This document shows positions 1 to 5,484 of a stretch of 5,720 nt of DNA, piece by piece. The stretch lies in the NCBI GenBank assembly GCA_003354055.1, contig PIVQ01000496.1, positions 1-5,720 on the forward strand, given 5' to 3'. Numbering within the stretch: the stretch's first letter is position 1; every line of letters begins with the position of its first letter. The translations under genes were made by a program, and so were the position numbers. Source of the DNA: Desulfobacteraceae bacterium (GTDB taxonomy: Bacteria > Desulfobacterota > Desulfobacteria > Desulfobacterales > Desulfobacteraceae). Under the pieces are notes generated by a model, which saw nothing but the letters and a program-made list of their open reading frames with translations, searched no databases and had not been told where the DNA came from.

Positions 1-256
1 TTGACCAATCCCGCTTTAGATAGTCCAACTCTTTTTCTAAATACTCTTGATCGTTAGCCGCCTGCGGTCCTACATATCCATTTCCAGCCGCAAGCGTTTC
101 ATACCAAAATTTAGCATTCACTTTTACGAGGTTTATTTTCGAAACGTGGACTTCTCCTTCAAAATCGACCCATGTGATATGGTCTGAAGCATTGTCATTA
201 AGCGGCATTAGAAGTTCGGCCAGGTCAATTGTTGCCGGATCATTTTTTAGGTTCAT
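1..256 (-). CDS. Hypothetical protein, N-terminal 85 residues (runs off left edge)
   Basis: An open frame on the minus strand starts at ATG 256-254 and stays open to the window edge, giving 85 codons. A GGAG ribosome binding site lies about 6 bases upstream of the ATG, and a good promoter match (273-300) lies just beyond it. The protein begins MNLKNDPATIDLAELLMPLN. It is acidic and soluble-looking, with an early WVDFEGEVHVSK stretch followed by a motif rich in aromatic residues (KFWYETLAAGNGYVG). It ends in a charged, probably helical segment (EYLEKELDYLKRDW). There is no signal peptide or membrane segment. I do not recognise the family and assign no function. Codon use looks like real coding sequence, and the promoter, Shine-Dalgarno and ATG arrangement supports a genuine gene. 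Confidence 0.75.
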   Translation of the reverse strand, partial: MNLKNDPATIDLAELLMPLNDNASDHITWVDFEGEVHVSKINLVKVNAKFWYETLAAGNGYVGPQAANDQEYLEKELDYLKRDWS

Positions 257-272
257 ACAGGCTCCATTTAGA

Positions 273-300
273 TTTATACCTTAAATTTTTGAGCCTTCAA
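273..300 (-). promoter_or_regulatory. Probable sigma70-type promoter of the leftmost gene
   Basis: On the minus strand TTGAAG (300-295) is followed, after a 16-base spacer, by TATAAA (278-273). This matches 4 of 6 and 5 of 6 consensus positions. Transcription would begin about 10 bases ahead of the gene's Shine-Dalgarno, giving a very short leader. Placement and spacing both fit the gene starting at 256. Confidence 0.5.
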
Positions 301-531
301 AATAAGGCATCTAAAAAGATTGTCCATAAAAAAAATAAAGATCTGAAGATTATTGGAGATATCCTTACCTCTCCCCACATTGCAACCGTCAAGATTCTAC
401 AGTGGATTGATTCAGACCCTGAGGCCGGGCAGTCGGGGGCGTGGAAGCCTGGAGCTGCGTGAAATTTTTGTTGGTGTGTATGGAATGCCAAAGAGAATCG
501 CATCATAATCGATTTTGTCAGGAAGAGGAAG
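301..531. other. Intergenic stretch without a convincing gene; GC-rich patch inside
   Basis: Together with its flanks this forms the 360-base gap between the divergent genes at 256 and 617. Short frames on both strands (for example 229-462 plus and 297-506 minus) lack ribosome binding sites at their starts, and the plus one overlaps the 5' end of the minus-strand gene, so I treat them as chance. Positions about 411-466 are clearly more GC-rich than the A/T-rich surroundings. They could be an eroded fragment of a transferred gene, but nothing in the sequence identifies it. Confidence 0.4.
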
Positions 532-560
532 CTGAACGTCTTGAACTTGTGCTTTATAAT
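532..560 (+). promoter_or_regulatory. Candidate promoter upstream of the EF-P-like gene
   Basis: A perfect TATAAT (555-560) sits 17 bases downstream of a weak -35 element, CTGAAC (532-537, 3 of 6). Transcription would start near 567, about 50 bases before the ATG at 617. The -10 match is strong and the -35 poor, so an activator or UP-element effect is possible. Confidence 0.4.
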
Positions 561-616
561 TTTTCTTTTGAATGGTATTGAAGGGTTTTTAAAAATAGCA
601 TTCAGGAGAATAAAAA

Positions 617-1183
617 ATGCCCAAGGCTTGTGATTTGAAAAAAGGGAATGTTGTGGAAATCAACGATAACGCTTACATGGTTAAACATATCGATGTAAAA
701 ACTCCCTCGGCAAGGGGAGCTGTAACCCTTTACAAAATCAGATTCAACAACATCAAGACCAAACAAAAATATGAAGAAAGCTACAAGGGAAACGATATGC
801 TCAATGAGGTGAACCTCCTGAGAAGACCTGTTCAATATCTATATTCCGACGGCGCCCTCCATGTTTTCATGGACAGCCAGGAGTATTCCCAGTACATGAT
901 AGAAGAGGAGGTAATCGAAGATGAACTTGTCTGGATAACAGATGGGATGGAGGGCATTGTTGCCCTTATTATCGATGAAAACATGGTTGCCATTGAAATT
1001 CCATTGACCCTTGTTTTTGAAATATCGGAAACAGCCCCCGGCATCAAGGGAGCAAGTGCAACCGCAAGGACCAAACCCGCAACTCTTTCAAACGGGATTG
1101 AGATTCAGATCCCGGAATATCTTGAGGCCGGGGAGATGGTTAAGGTCAATACAGAAACCAAAAAATTCATGTCCAGGGCCTGA
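617..1183 (+). CDS. efpL: Elongation factor P-like protein (EfpL/YeiP)
   Basis: A 188-aa paralogue of translation elongation factor P, of the YeiP type now called EfpL. It is expected to bind the ribosome between the P and E sites and relieve stalling at proline-rich and some other difficult sequences. The match covers the full length: the MPKACDLKKG start, the KTPSARGAVTLYK loop of the KOW-like N domain (about 1-63), a middle OB fold (about 67-125), and the C-terminal OB fold with the diagnostic ETAPGIKGASATAR (138-151) and IPEYLEAGE segments. The tip residue is Arg33, as in E. coli YeiP, in the place where classical EF-P carries the modified Lys. No hydroxylysine or rhamnose modification gene is visible nearby. 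AGGAG (604-608) lies 8 bases before the ATG, which fixes the start. It appears monocistronic, with its own promoter candidate. Confidence 0.93.
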   Translation: MPKACDLKKGNVVEINDNAYMVKHIDVKTPSARGAVTLYKIRFNNIKTKQKYEESYKGNDMLNEVNLLRRPVQYLYSDGALHVFMDSQEYSQYMIEEEVIEDELVWITDGMEGIVALIIDENMVAIEIPLTLVFEISETAPGIKGASATARTKPATLSNGIEIQIPEYLEAGEMVKVNTETKKFMSRA

Positions 1184-1215
1184 TTCTGGGCATCTAATGC
1201 TTTTTGATACTTTTA

Positions 1216-1245
1216 TTGACAAAGAGAAATAGCATATCTTAATAT
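1216..1245 (+). promoter_or_regulatory. Probable sigma70-type promoter of the membrane-protein gene
   Basis: A perfect TTGACA (1216-1221) is separated by 18 bases from TAATAT (1240-1245, 4 of 6). A start near 1252 would give a leader of about 110 bases before the TTG start at 1365. That leader contains the inverted repeats at 1266-1329. Confidence 0.45.
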
Positions 1246-1265
1246 TGAATCGCCATAGACACTAT

Positions 1266-1329
1266 ACCCGCGATAACATGACTACCTTTGCGGGTGCGGC
1301 ACATTTTTAATGTAACAATCAGCACCCGC
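1266..1329 (+). repeat. Two competing inverted repeats in the leader of the membrane-protein gene
   Basis: GCGGGT (1290-1295) can pair with ACCCGC (1266-1271). The slightly longer GCGGGTGC (1290-1297) can instead pair, 8 of 8, with GCACCCGC (1322-1329). The second structure encloses a small hairpin, ACATT-TTT-AATGT (1301-1313). The two pairings use the same central arm and so cannot form together. No long T-run follows, so this is not a clear intrinsic terminator, although the loop is T-rich. It could be a transcript switch, a protein-binding site or chance. Confidence 0.5.
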
Positions 1330-1364
1330 TTCAAACTGGCTGACCTTACTAATAGGGGACACCT

Positions 1365-1766
1365 TTGAAGGAAAAGCACCTCAATCACGAACAGAAAAGA
1401 ATGAGCAGGACGTTCAACCTATCATGGGCCTTTCTGGCTTTTGCTGCCTGGAGTTGTTGGGCTTTTTATATCAATGGAAAGTTTGGACTCAAAATAGGCA
1501 TAGTGTCAGGTATCACCCAAGGAACAGCCAGTTTCATCATTACCCTTTTTATGATCCGTTTGGTCACGTTGTTGTTTAATCATTTTTCAAGCACATTTCT
1601 AAAACTGGTCTTACCGGCCGTTATATCGATCGGTTTCATAGGATGTTGCCTGATCCTGATACATACTTTCGTTGGAACGCCGGATATTGTCAATACGATA
1701 TCAATGCCACTTATAGTAGGCTTTGCCTTTTGCCTGCTGACAACCTTTAAATTAAAACAACAATAA
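1365..1766 (+). CDS. Small integral membrane protein, four predicted helices, function unknown
   Basis: A 133-aa, strongly hydrophobic protein with a basic, hydrophilic N-terminus (MKEKHLNHEQKRMSR) followed by four likely transmembrane helices at about 18-36, 45-68, 79-102 and 108-128. It ends in a short basic tail (KLKQQ). A GITQGTASF segment precedes or opens helix 2, and a short VGTPDIV loop joins helices 3 and 4. It looks like a conserved hypothetical membrane protein of proteobacteria, but I cannot name the family. The TTG start is preferred because AGGGGA (1354-1359) lies 5 bases upstream. The in-frame ATG at 1401, which would give 121 aa, has only a weak A-rich region before it. It is probably a single-gene transcript from the promoter at 1216-1245. 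Confidence 0.8.
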   Translation: MKEKHLNHEQKRMSRTFNLSWAFLAFAAWSCWAFYINGKFGLKIGIVSGITQGTASFIITLFMIRLVTLLFNHFSSTFLKLVLPAVISIGFIGCCLILIHTFVGTPDIVNTISMPLIVGFAFCLLTTFKLKQQ

Positions 1767-1923
1767 TTGAAACTGAATCGTACTTATAAAGTTCCGCATA
1801 AAGTCAATAATACTTACATTGTTCAGAACAGTTTTTTTGCATCCTGAAGAACTCAAGCACCTGTATAGTCTGAGCAGAACAAGTTTTCATCCAAGCCCGG
1901 GTTTTCGGTCATCCACTATTTAG
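1767..1923. other. Intergenic stretch with a short palindrome and a T-run
   Basis: This is the first half of the 330-base gap after the membrane-protein gene. The only structure I see is TGTTC-A-GAACA (1820-1830), a perfect 11-base palindrome followed by seven T (1832-1838). As RNA it could form only a 4-bp stem with a 3-base loop, so it is at best a weak terminator for the upstream gene. As DNA it could be an operator half-site arrangement. No open frame with a ribosome binding site is present. Confidence 0.3.
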
Positions 1924-1952
1924 TTGACCTAAAATCTCGAAATATTTACAAT
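1924..1952 (+). promoter_or_regulatory. Strong sigma70-type promoter match ahead of the orphan gene
   Basis: TTGACC (1924-1929) and TACAAT (1947-1952) each match consensus at 5 of 6 positions and are separated by the ideal 17 bases. Transcription would start near 1959. That is about 140 bases upstream of the 88-aa gene at 2098, and almost at the ATG (1961) of a 46-codon ORF. Confidence 0.55.
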
Positions 1953-1960
1953 TCAATGAA

Positions 1961-2101
1961 ATGGAAAAGAATAAGGATCGGCTCCAAAATTACTTAATCT
2001 TTTGTTTTCAAAATACCCAGTCTTTTAAGGTTTTTTGGAAAATTTTTAGATCAAGTTATTTTGTAACGATTCCTAATTCCAAAAATGAGGTCAAGAAATG
2101 A
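1961..2101 (+). CDS. Possible 46-codon leader ORF, overlapping the next gene by ATGA
   Basis: ATG at 1961 opens 46 codons (MEKNKDRLQNYLIFCFQ...) and ends in TGA at 2099-2101. That stop overlaps the ATG of the 88-aa gene (2098-2100) in the ATGA arrangement typical of translational coupling. There is no Shine-Dalgarno before it. If the promoter at 1924-1952 is used, the transcript would begin within a few bases of this ATG, so it could be translated only as a leaderless or nearly leaderless message. The peptide is aromatic-rich and A/T-driven and resembles no family I know. The overlap may be chance. Confidence 0.2.
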   Translation: MEKNKDRLQNYLIFCFQNTQSFKVFWKIFRSSYFVTIPNSKNEVKK

Positions 2102-2364
2102 TTAATTCTTATCCTGACGATATCCCCGAGAAGAAAAGTGATCAGCTGATCACTTTCTATCGAGGTAGACTTTATCCTAAGAATTCAAAGTTCAAAATTC
2201 TTACAGATATTGCGGATGATGCTGAAAAAATGATCTTATTTCTTGAAGCTGAAAAAGAACCGTTGATCAGGGAAATGAAACGGAAAAATATTGCACTGCA
2301 ACCTTCTAAAGTTAATGGTTTTATACTGAATAAGGCCAGATATTCTGAGATGGGTATCGGATAA
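2098..2364 (+). CDS. Orphan hypothetical protein, 88 aa
   Basis: A small, highly charged, soluble-looking protein with GAGG (2087-2090) 7 bases before the ATG. The N-terminal third contains DQLITFYRGRLYPKNSK. The centre, about residues 33-63, is a probable amphipathic helix rich in Glu and Lys (ILTDIADDAEKMILFLEAEK...). The C-terminus is basic, then polar. It has no Cys, signal peptide or membrane segment, and I do not recognise the family. It sits 58 bases upstream of the NHLP-like relic on the same strand, so the two may once have been co-transcribed from the promoter at 1924-1952. Its size and charge would suit a regulator, antitoxin or peptide-associated protein, but nothing in the sequence decides this. 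Confidence 0.6.
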   Translation: MINSYPDDIPEKKSDQLITFYRGRLYPKNSKFKILTDIADDAEKMILFLEAEKEPLIREMKRKNIALQPSKVNGFILNKARYSEMGIG

Positions 2365-2422
2365 ACTTAGGCCCATTTTACATTTACGACTCAATTTACA
2401 TGTTTACAAAAGGATAGTGAGT

Positions 2423-2584
2423 ATGGATTCAAAAGATTTTTAGAAAACATACGTAAAACTTGTGGCCAAAGAGTGGTCAGATGATGAATTTAAGGTTGAA
2501 CTTCTTGCAAGTTTCTGCACTACAGCCTTAAGTGTAAAAAGGGGAACAGCAATAAGTTTTTGCTGTTCCCCTTTATCTTGTTAG
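2423..2584 (+). pseudogene. Relic of an NHLP-type (nitrile-hydratase-like) RiPP leader peptide
   Basis: The frame starts at ATG 2423 with AAAGGA (2408-2413) 9 bases upstream, reads MDSKDF, and meets TAG at 2441-2443. It then continues open to TAG at 2582-2584. The part after the stop, KTYVKLVAKEWSDDEFKVEL followed by LAS and TTALSVKRG, resembles the conserved start of NHLP/TOMM leader peptides and of the nitrile hydratase alpha subunit (pattern: small hydrophobics, AK-W-DE-FK--LL, then a --AL- stretch). The usual second half of the leader (about 30-40 residues including the Gly-rich protease site) and any core peptide are missing: the frame runs straight into the terminator hairpin. I see the stop and the truncation directly. 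The family assignment is from memory of the motif, so it is moderate. Alternatives are a sequencing error at the TAG, or a shorter start at GTG 2462. Confidence 0.5.
2536..2574 (-). terminator. Intrinsic terminator of the M14 carboxypeptidase gene
   Basis: A perfect 15-bp stem (2538-2552 with 2560-2574) has a 7-base loop. Read on the minus strand it is followed by a run of five T, counted from 2540 to 2536, three of which are within the stem. It lies about 40 bases past the stop of the minus-strand gene. Read on the plus strand the T-tract is poor (TTT then ATCTTG), but the strong stem may still end plus-strand transcripts from the orphan gene and relic. Confidence 0.85.
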
Positions 2585-2616
2585 AAATCCATCAGTTAGA
2601 GGATAGAGATCAGGGG

Positions 2617-4611
2617 CTATTCATTCACCCAGAAGCCATCGGTAAGAACATCATATTCACCATCGGAATTGGTCACTATGACATCTCTTGCGCCTAAAGC
2701 TGCCCGCCGGAGTATTTTGATGCGAACGTCAATCTGAGTATCAGAAACTATAGTTGTGTCCAGAATCCGAATGTTTGAGCCGAAATCAACGCTGGCCCCG
2801 CTATCGAAATTGCTGCCGTAAACAGATATAGTCAGCCTTTCCTTTCTGGCAGCGGAAGCCGGGTCGCAACTGGTTATGGTAGGCGTTGTGCCGGCCTCGC
2901 TGATGGTCAGATAGCCTGCAGAAATGGCTCCCCCGACATCGGCGGCATCCTTGCCCCGTACAAAAATCATATATTGGCCTAAATCCCATCCGGTCGTATC
3001 TATGATGGCTACGACAGCTTCTGTCTTTTCATCAAAGCTGCCGTCGGATGCAGTCATTGAAATCGCCACCGGTGTCGGGCTGGTTTCCCATGGAGGCGTG
3101 TCTATATAATACTCTGCTTCAGTAATATTTTGTGTGGATTCGGTTCCGTTGCTGTTATTAAAACGGGAATCGCTGATGGTTGCAGTTATCGTAACCAGTG
3201 ACCCCGGCGCTGCAGTGGAAGGGCTTAAGGTTACATCCTCAGTATTGGGTCCTGCAGGTGTAATATAGGGGGTCCGTACAACCTTGGCCGCATAAATCAG
3301 GGCAGGCATGTTATCCGGCACTATGGTGTTGGTGTAGGTGGTGCAGTTTTGAAAAAAGGAAGTTCCCAATTCAAAGGTAAAGGCAGGTACTCCTAGTTCT
3401 CCATAGCTTACCCCGTCGCTGGTCCCGTCTGTTGGGTAAAGACCGATGGATTGTTCCGGCGTGTATCCGTTCCAATAGGCAAATTTTCGTCCCAATGTCT
3501 GCATCTGGGTTCCGTTGGGGGCCGTATCAGAGGTTGAGCCCCAGGGCCAGAGAATCAATTCACTGTAACTATGGATATCCAGGTGAATACCGCTGGTATC
3601 ATCAGGTGCTGCGTCCGTGGGGTCAGGGCCGCGGTTGTCATCAAAGATACTTCTGACATAGCTTTCCACAGTCTGGGTTTCGGGTTCCGATGCTGGGATC
3701 GGTCCTCTGTAATCTTCATCGCATTCATATCCGCTGGAGCCTCCGGCGCTGTCCCAGCCAAAGGTGAAATTCCTGTTTAAATCTGCCCCCCGGTTGTTGC
3801 TGGTCGGCCCGCAATAGTTGGTATTGGTGTTTTTCCGCCAGTATAGACCGTTTTCCGCCATCTTCCTTCCATCGGGATTGGTATGCAAAAGCATGTGGAT
3901 TTCATGGTAGTCCAGAATCCAGGTCGCATCCGCATCAATTCCGTAATTTTCAACCACGTAGTTTGCAAAATTCAATACCAGGGGCGCTGTTGTATATTCA
4001 CGTGCATGCATGGCGCTGTTGATGAATAAAATCGGCTTAGTCCCTGTGGTGGCTGAGTTTGTAAGCTTTAAAACTTTCATGTCGTATCCGCCCAGGGCAT
4101 TTTCTTTTTCCCACGAATCCCCGATGTCGATCCAGGTGGCAAGGTTCGGATAGGAAGTGGCGATTCCTTGGGCTTCGGCAAAAGTTTCTTCCACCGTTTC
4201 ATAGCAACTATACCCCGGAATGGCAGTCGTCTCTTCCGTCACGCTCTTGGTTAATGCCTGTAATTCAACCTCTTTTTTCAGGTTTTCCAGGGCCTCAAGT
4301 TTCTTATCGATCCAACTTGTGGCCTGTTCAATACTGAATCCGAAGGATTCCAATTTCACGATATCTTCAGAATCGAGCTGCATGTAATGGCAGGTTTTAT
4401 CTTCACTCGTTTCAAGCAGGTTGGCCTTGAACGTAATGCCTGCTTTTCGGGCCAGTACCAAATCCTGGTTGCAGACCTTGTAGACCGAACTCATGCTTGC
4501 CTTCTCCTGTTCAATTAGATCGCTTAAATCATTTCCCGCAAAAGCCAAAGACGTACCTGTAATTGCGAGCACTGTCAAAACGCATGCTACCAACCGAGTG
4601 GACCGTTTCAT
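2617..4611 (-). CDS. Exported M14-family zinc carboxypeptidase with C-terminal IPT/TIG-like domain
   Basis: A 664-aa secreted metallopeptidase predicted to remove C-terminal residues from proteins or peptides outside the cytoplasm. The signal peptide MKRSTRLVACVLTVLAITG... has a likely cleavage at AFA|G (25/26). A propeptide-like region spans about 26-133. The M14 catalytic domain, about 134-445, has all expected residues: zinc ligands His202 and Glu205 (HAREY) and His347 (DIHSY), substrate-binding Arg259 (WRKN) and Asn279-Arg280 (LNRN), Tyr403 (VSYGELG) and catalytic Glu414 (FTFELG). An Ig-like region (about 450-573) and an IPT/TIG-like domain (about 576-664, with YGSNFDSGASVDFG) follow; these usually serve in binding or surface attachment. 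The start at 4611 is chosen because GGGAGG lies just upstream and the signal peptide then begins the protein. The longer frame from ATG 4689 adds 26 residues without a ribosome binding site. Preferred substrate is not evident. Confidence 0.92.
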   Translation of the reverse strand: MKRSTRLVACVLTVLAITGTSLAFAGNDLSDLIEQEKASMSSVYKVCNQDLVLARKAGITFKANLLETSEDKTCHYMQLDSEDIVKLESFGFSIEQATSWIDKKLEALENLKKEVELQALTKSVTEETTAIPGYSCYETVEETFAEAQGIATSYPNLATWIDIGDSWEKENALGGYDMKVLKLTNSATTGTKPILFINSAMHAREYTTAPLVLNFANYVVENYGIDADATWILDYHEIHMLLHTNPDGRKMAENGLYWRKNTNTNYCGPTSNNRGADLNRNFTFGWDSAGGSSGYECDEDYRGPIPASEPETQTVESYVRSIFDDNRGPDPTDAAPDDTSGIHLDIHSYSELILWPWGSTSDTAPNGTQMQTLGRKFAYWNGYTPEQSIGLYPTDGTSDGVSYGELGVPAFTFELGTSFFQNCTTYTNTIVPDNMPALIYAAKVVRTPYITPAGPNTEDVTLSPSTAAPGSLVTITATISDSRFNNSNGTESTQNITEAEYYIDTPPWETSPTPVAISMTASDGSFDEKTEAVVAIIDTTGWDLGQYMIFVRGKDAADVGGAISAGYLTISEAGTTPTITSCDPASAARKERLTISVYGSNFDSGASVDFGSNIRILDTTIVSDTQIDVRIKILRRAALGARDVIVTNSDGEYDVLTDGFWVNE

Positions 4612-4617
4612 TCTTTT

Positions 4618-4623
4618 CCTCCC
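4618..4623 (-). promoter_or_regulatory. Strong Shine-Dalgarno that sets the carboxypeptidase start
   Basis: On the minus strand this reads GGGAGG, 6 bases before ATG 4611-4609. The upstream in-frame ATG (4689) has no such site, and its extra 26 residues would bury the signal peptide. Confidence 0.8.
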
Positions 4624-4923
4624 TTGGAATAGATTAATAAGATCGGCTTGAGAGTACAATTGAGTTGCACCTGCCGAGTAAAAGAACATTTTTATAGGTT
4701 TGAACTTAAAGCTTTCTTGATACCGTTGATTTTTAGACTTGGATCTTTTTATTCCCGATCCTAAATTGGTATGAAAGCCATGAAACGAAACAACGAAACA
4801 GAGAACAGATTAAAAAAACAATAATCCATAAAAAAAATAAAAACAAGAAAATAAAAATGCCTTTTATTCTATAAAATGGATATGCTAATTTCTAATCATT
4901 AGGTTCGCATTCCAATTATTGTT
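4624..4923. other. A/T-rich divergent intergenic region
   Basis: This region separates the minus-strand carboxypeptidase from the plus-strand gene at 4933 and must hold promoters for both. On neither strand do I find a -35/-10 pair good enough to call; TATAAA at 4870-4875 lacks a -35 partner. Visible structure: a short tandem ACGAAACA repeat near 4785-4800, A-rich tracts at about 4811-4857, and an 11-base palindrome CTAAT-C-ATTAG at 4892-4902 that could be a regulator site. No gene is evident. Confidence 0.4.
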
Positions 4924-4932
4924 GAGGCGATT

Positions 4933-5421
4933 ATGAAAAATAATCAGATTTTGATTCTTAACGTCTTTATCTTTTTCCTGTTTATATTACCAGTTCCCAG
5001 GGCAGGCACCACGGCTGGTATCAGTTCCAACGGGACTAAACTATCTTTGATAGATGCAGGAACCCAATTTCAAAGACTTCGCAAAATAAAAGGCCACTTT
5101 GCCGGGGGAGACTGGCATTATGATGTGGATAGATGGATGGGGAAAAAACATCGCCTGATGATCTTTTTGCAGGAGCAGTTGCTCGCCAGTTGCCCGATGA
5201 AAAAAGAGGTGCTGGAAATAATGGGAAAGCCGGATCTAAATTTGAATCAACTCGATTTTGGGAGCGTTGGTTTTTCAGAAAAAATTCTGCAACAGATCCG
5301 GCCCAAGTCCTGGGATGAAATCATGATCTATTATTGGCGGTATGATCATGACTTTTTATATTTTATCTTTGAAGAGGACCAGATGGTTGAAAGCGCTTGG
5401 TGGTTTGCATATGAAAAATGA
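4933..5421 (+). CDS. Exported protein of unknown function with KGHF...GKKH and YYWR..HDFLYF motifs
   Basis: A 162-aa protein. Residues 1-24 form a signal peptide or N-terminal anchor (MKNNQILILNVFIFFLFILP...), with no lipobox Cys. The mature part has a patterned, conserved-looking core: KGHFAGGDWHYDVDRWMGKK (53-72), MGKPD (97-101), YYWRYDHDFLYF (133-144) and an aromatic C-terminal WWFAYE (156-161). I recall similar hypothetical proteins in Bacteroidetes and other bacteria but know no function or formal family name. The GKPD turn followed by a strand-rich end is loosely like small BamE/SmpA-type folds, which is only a suggestion. GAGG (4924-4927) lies 5 bases before the ATG, supporting this start. 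It is expected in the periplasm or inner-membrane-anchored, and is probably transcribed alone or with the downstream gene 63 bases away. Confidence 0.78.
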   Translation: MKNNQILILNVFIFFLFILPVPRAGTTAGISSNGTKLSLIDAGTQFQRLRKIKGHFAGGDWHYDVDRWMGKKHRLMIFLQEQLLASCPMKKEVLEIMGKPDLNLNQLDFGSVGFSEKILQQIRPKSWDEIMIYYWRYDHDFLYFIFEEDQMVESAWWFAYEK

Positions 5422-5449
5422 ATCATGATCGGAATTTTATGTTTATCTG

Positions 5450-5458
5450 TGCTATGGT
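5450..5458 (+). promoter_or_regulatory. Candidate extended -10 promoter of the Cys-rich gene
   Basis: TGCTATGGT forms an extended -10 element (TG, one base, then TATGGT at 5453-5458). No good -35 is present, which is tolerable for extended -10 promoters. Transcription would start near 5465, about 20 bases before the ATG at 5485. Confidence 0.35.
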
Positions 5459-5484
5459 GATTCTCTTAATTTATAGGAGATGAA

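Noticed and set aside
323..339. A 17-base A-rich sequence occurs twice (323-339 and 4825-4841)
   Set aside because: Both copies are low-complexity A-tracts in A/T-rich spacers, with no matching flanks or element ends. Chance is the simplest explanation.
297..506. Minus-strand 69-codon frame upstream of the left gene
   Set aside because: It has no Shine-Dalgarno, its composition is mixed, and it overlaps the promoter of the gene at 256.
1820..1838. Palindrome plus T-run as a terminator for the membrane-protein gene
   Set aside because: The stem would be only 4 bp with a 3-base loop and little GC, too weak to call as a terminator; it is mentioned only in the spacer entry.
2801..3968. Several 61-74 codon frames on both strands inside the carboxypeptidase gene
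   Set aside because: All lie within a well-supported enzyme gene, lack start signals of their own and have no recognisable protein character.
4654..4659. Minus-strand TTGTAC with a TAATCT-like -10 as promoter for the carboxypeptidase
   Set aside because: The -10 matches only 3 of 6 positions, and the pair is no better than others expected by chance in this A/T-rich region.
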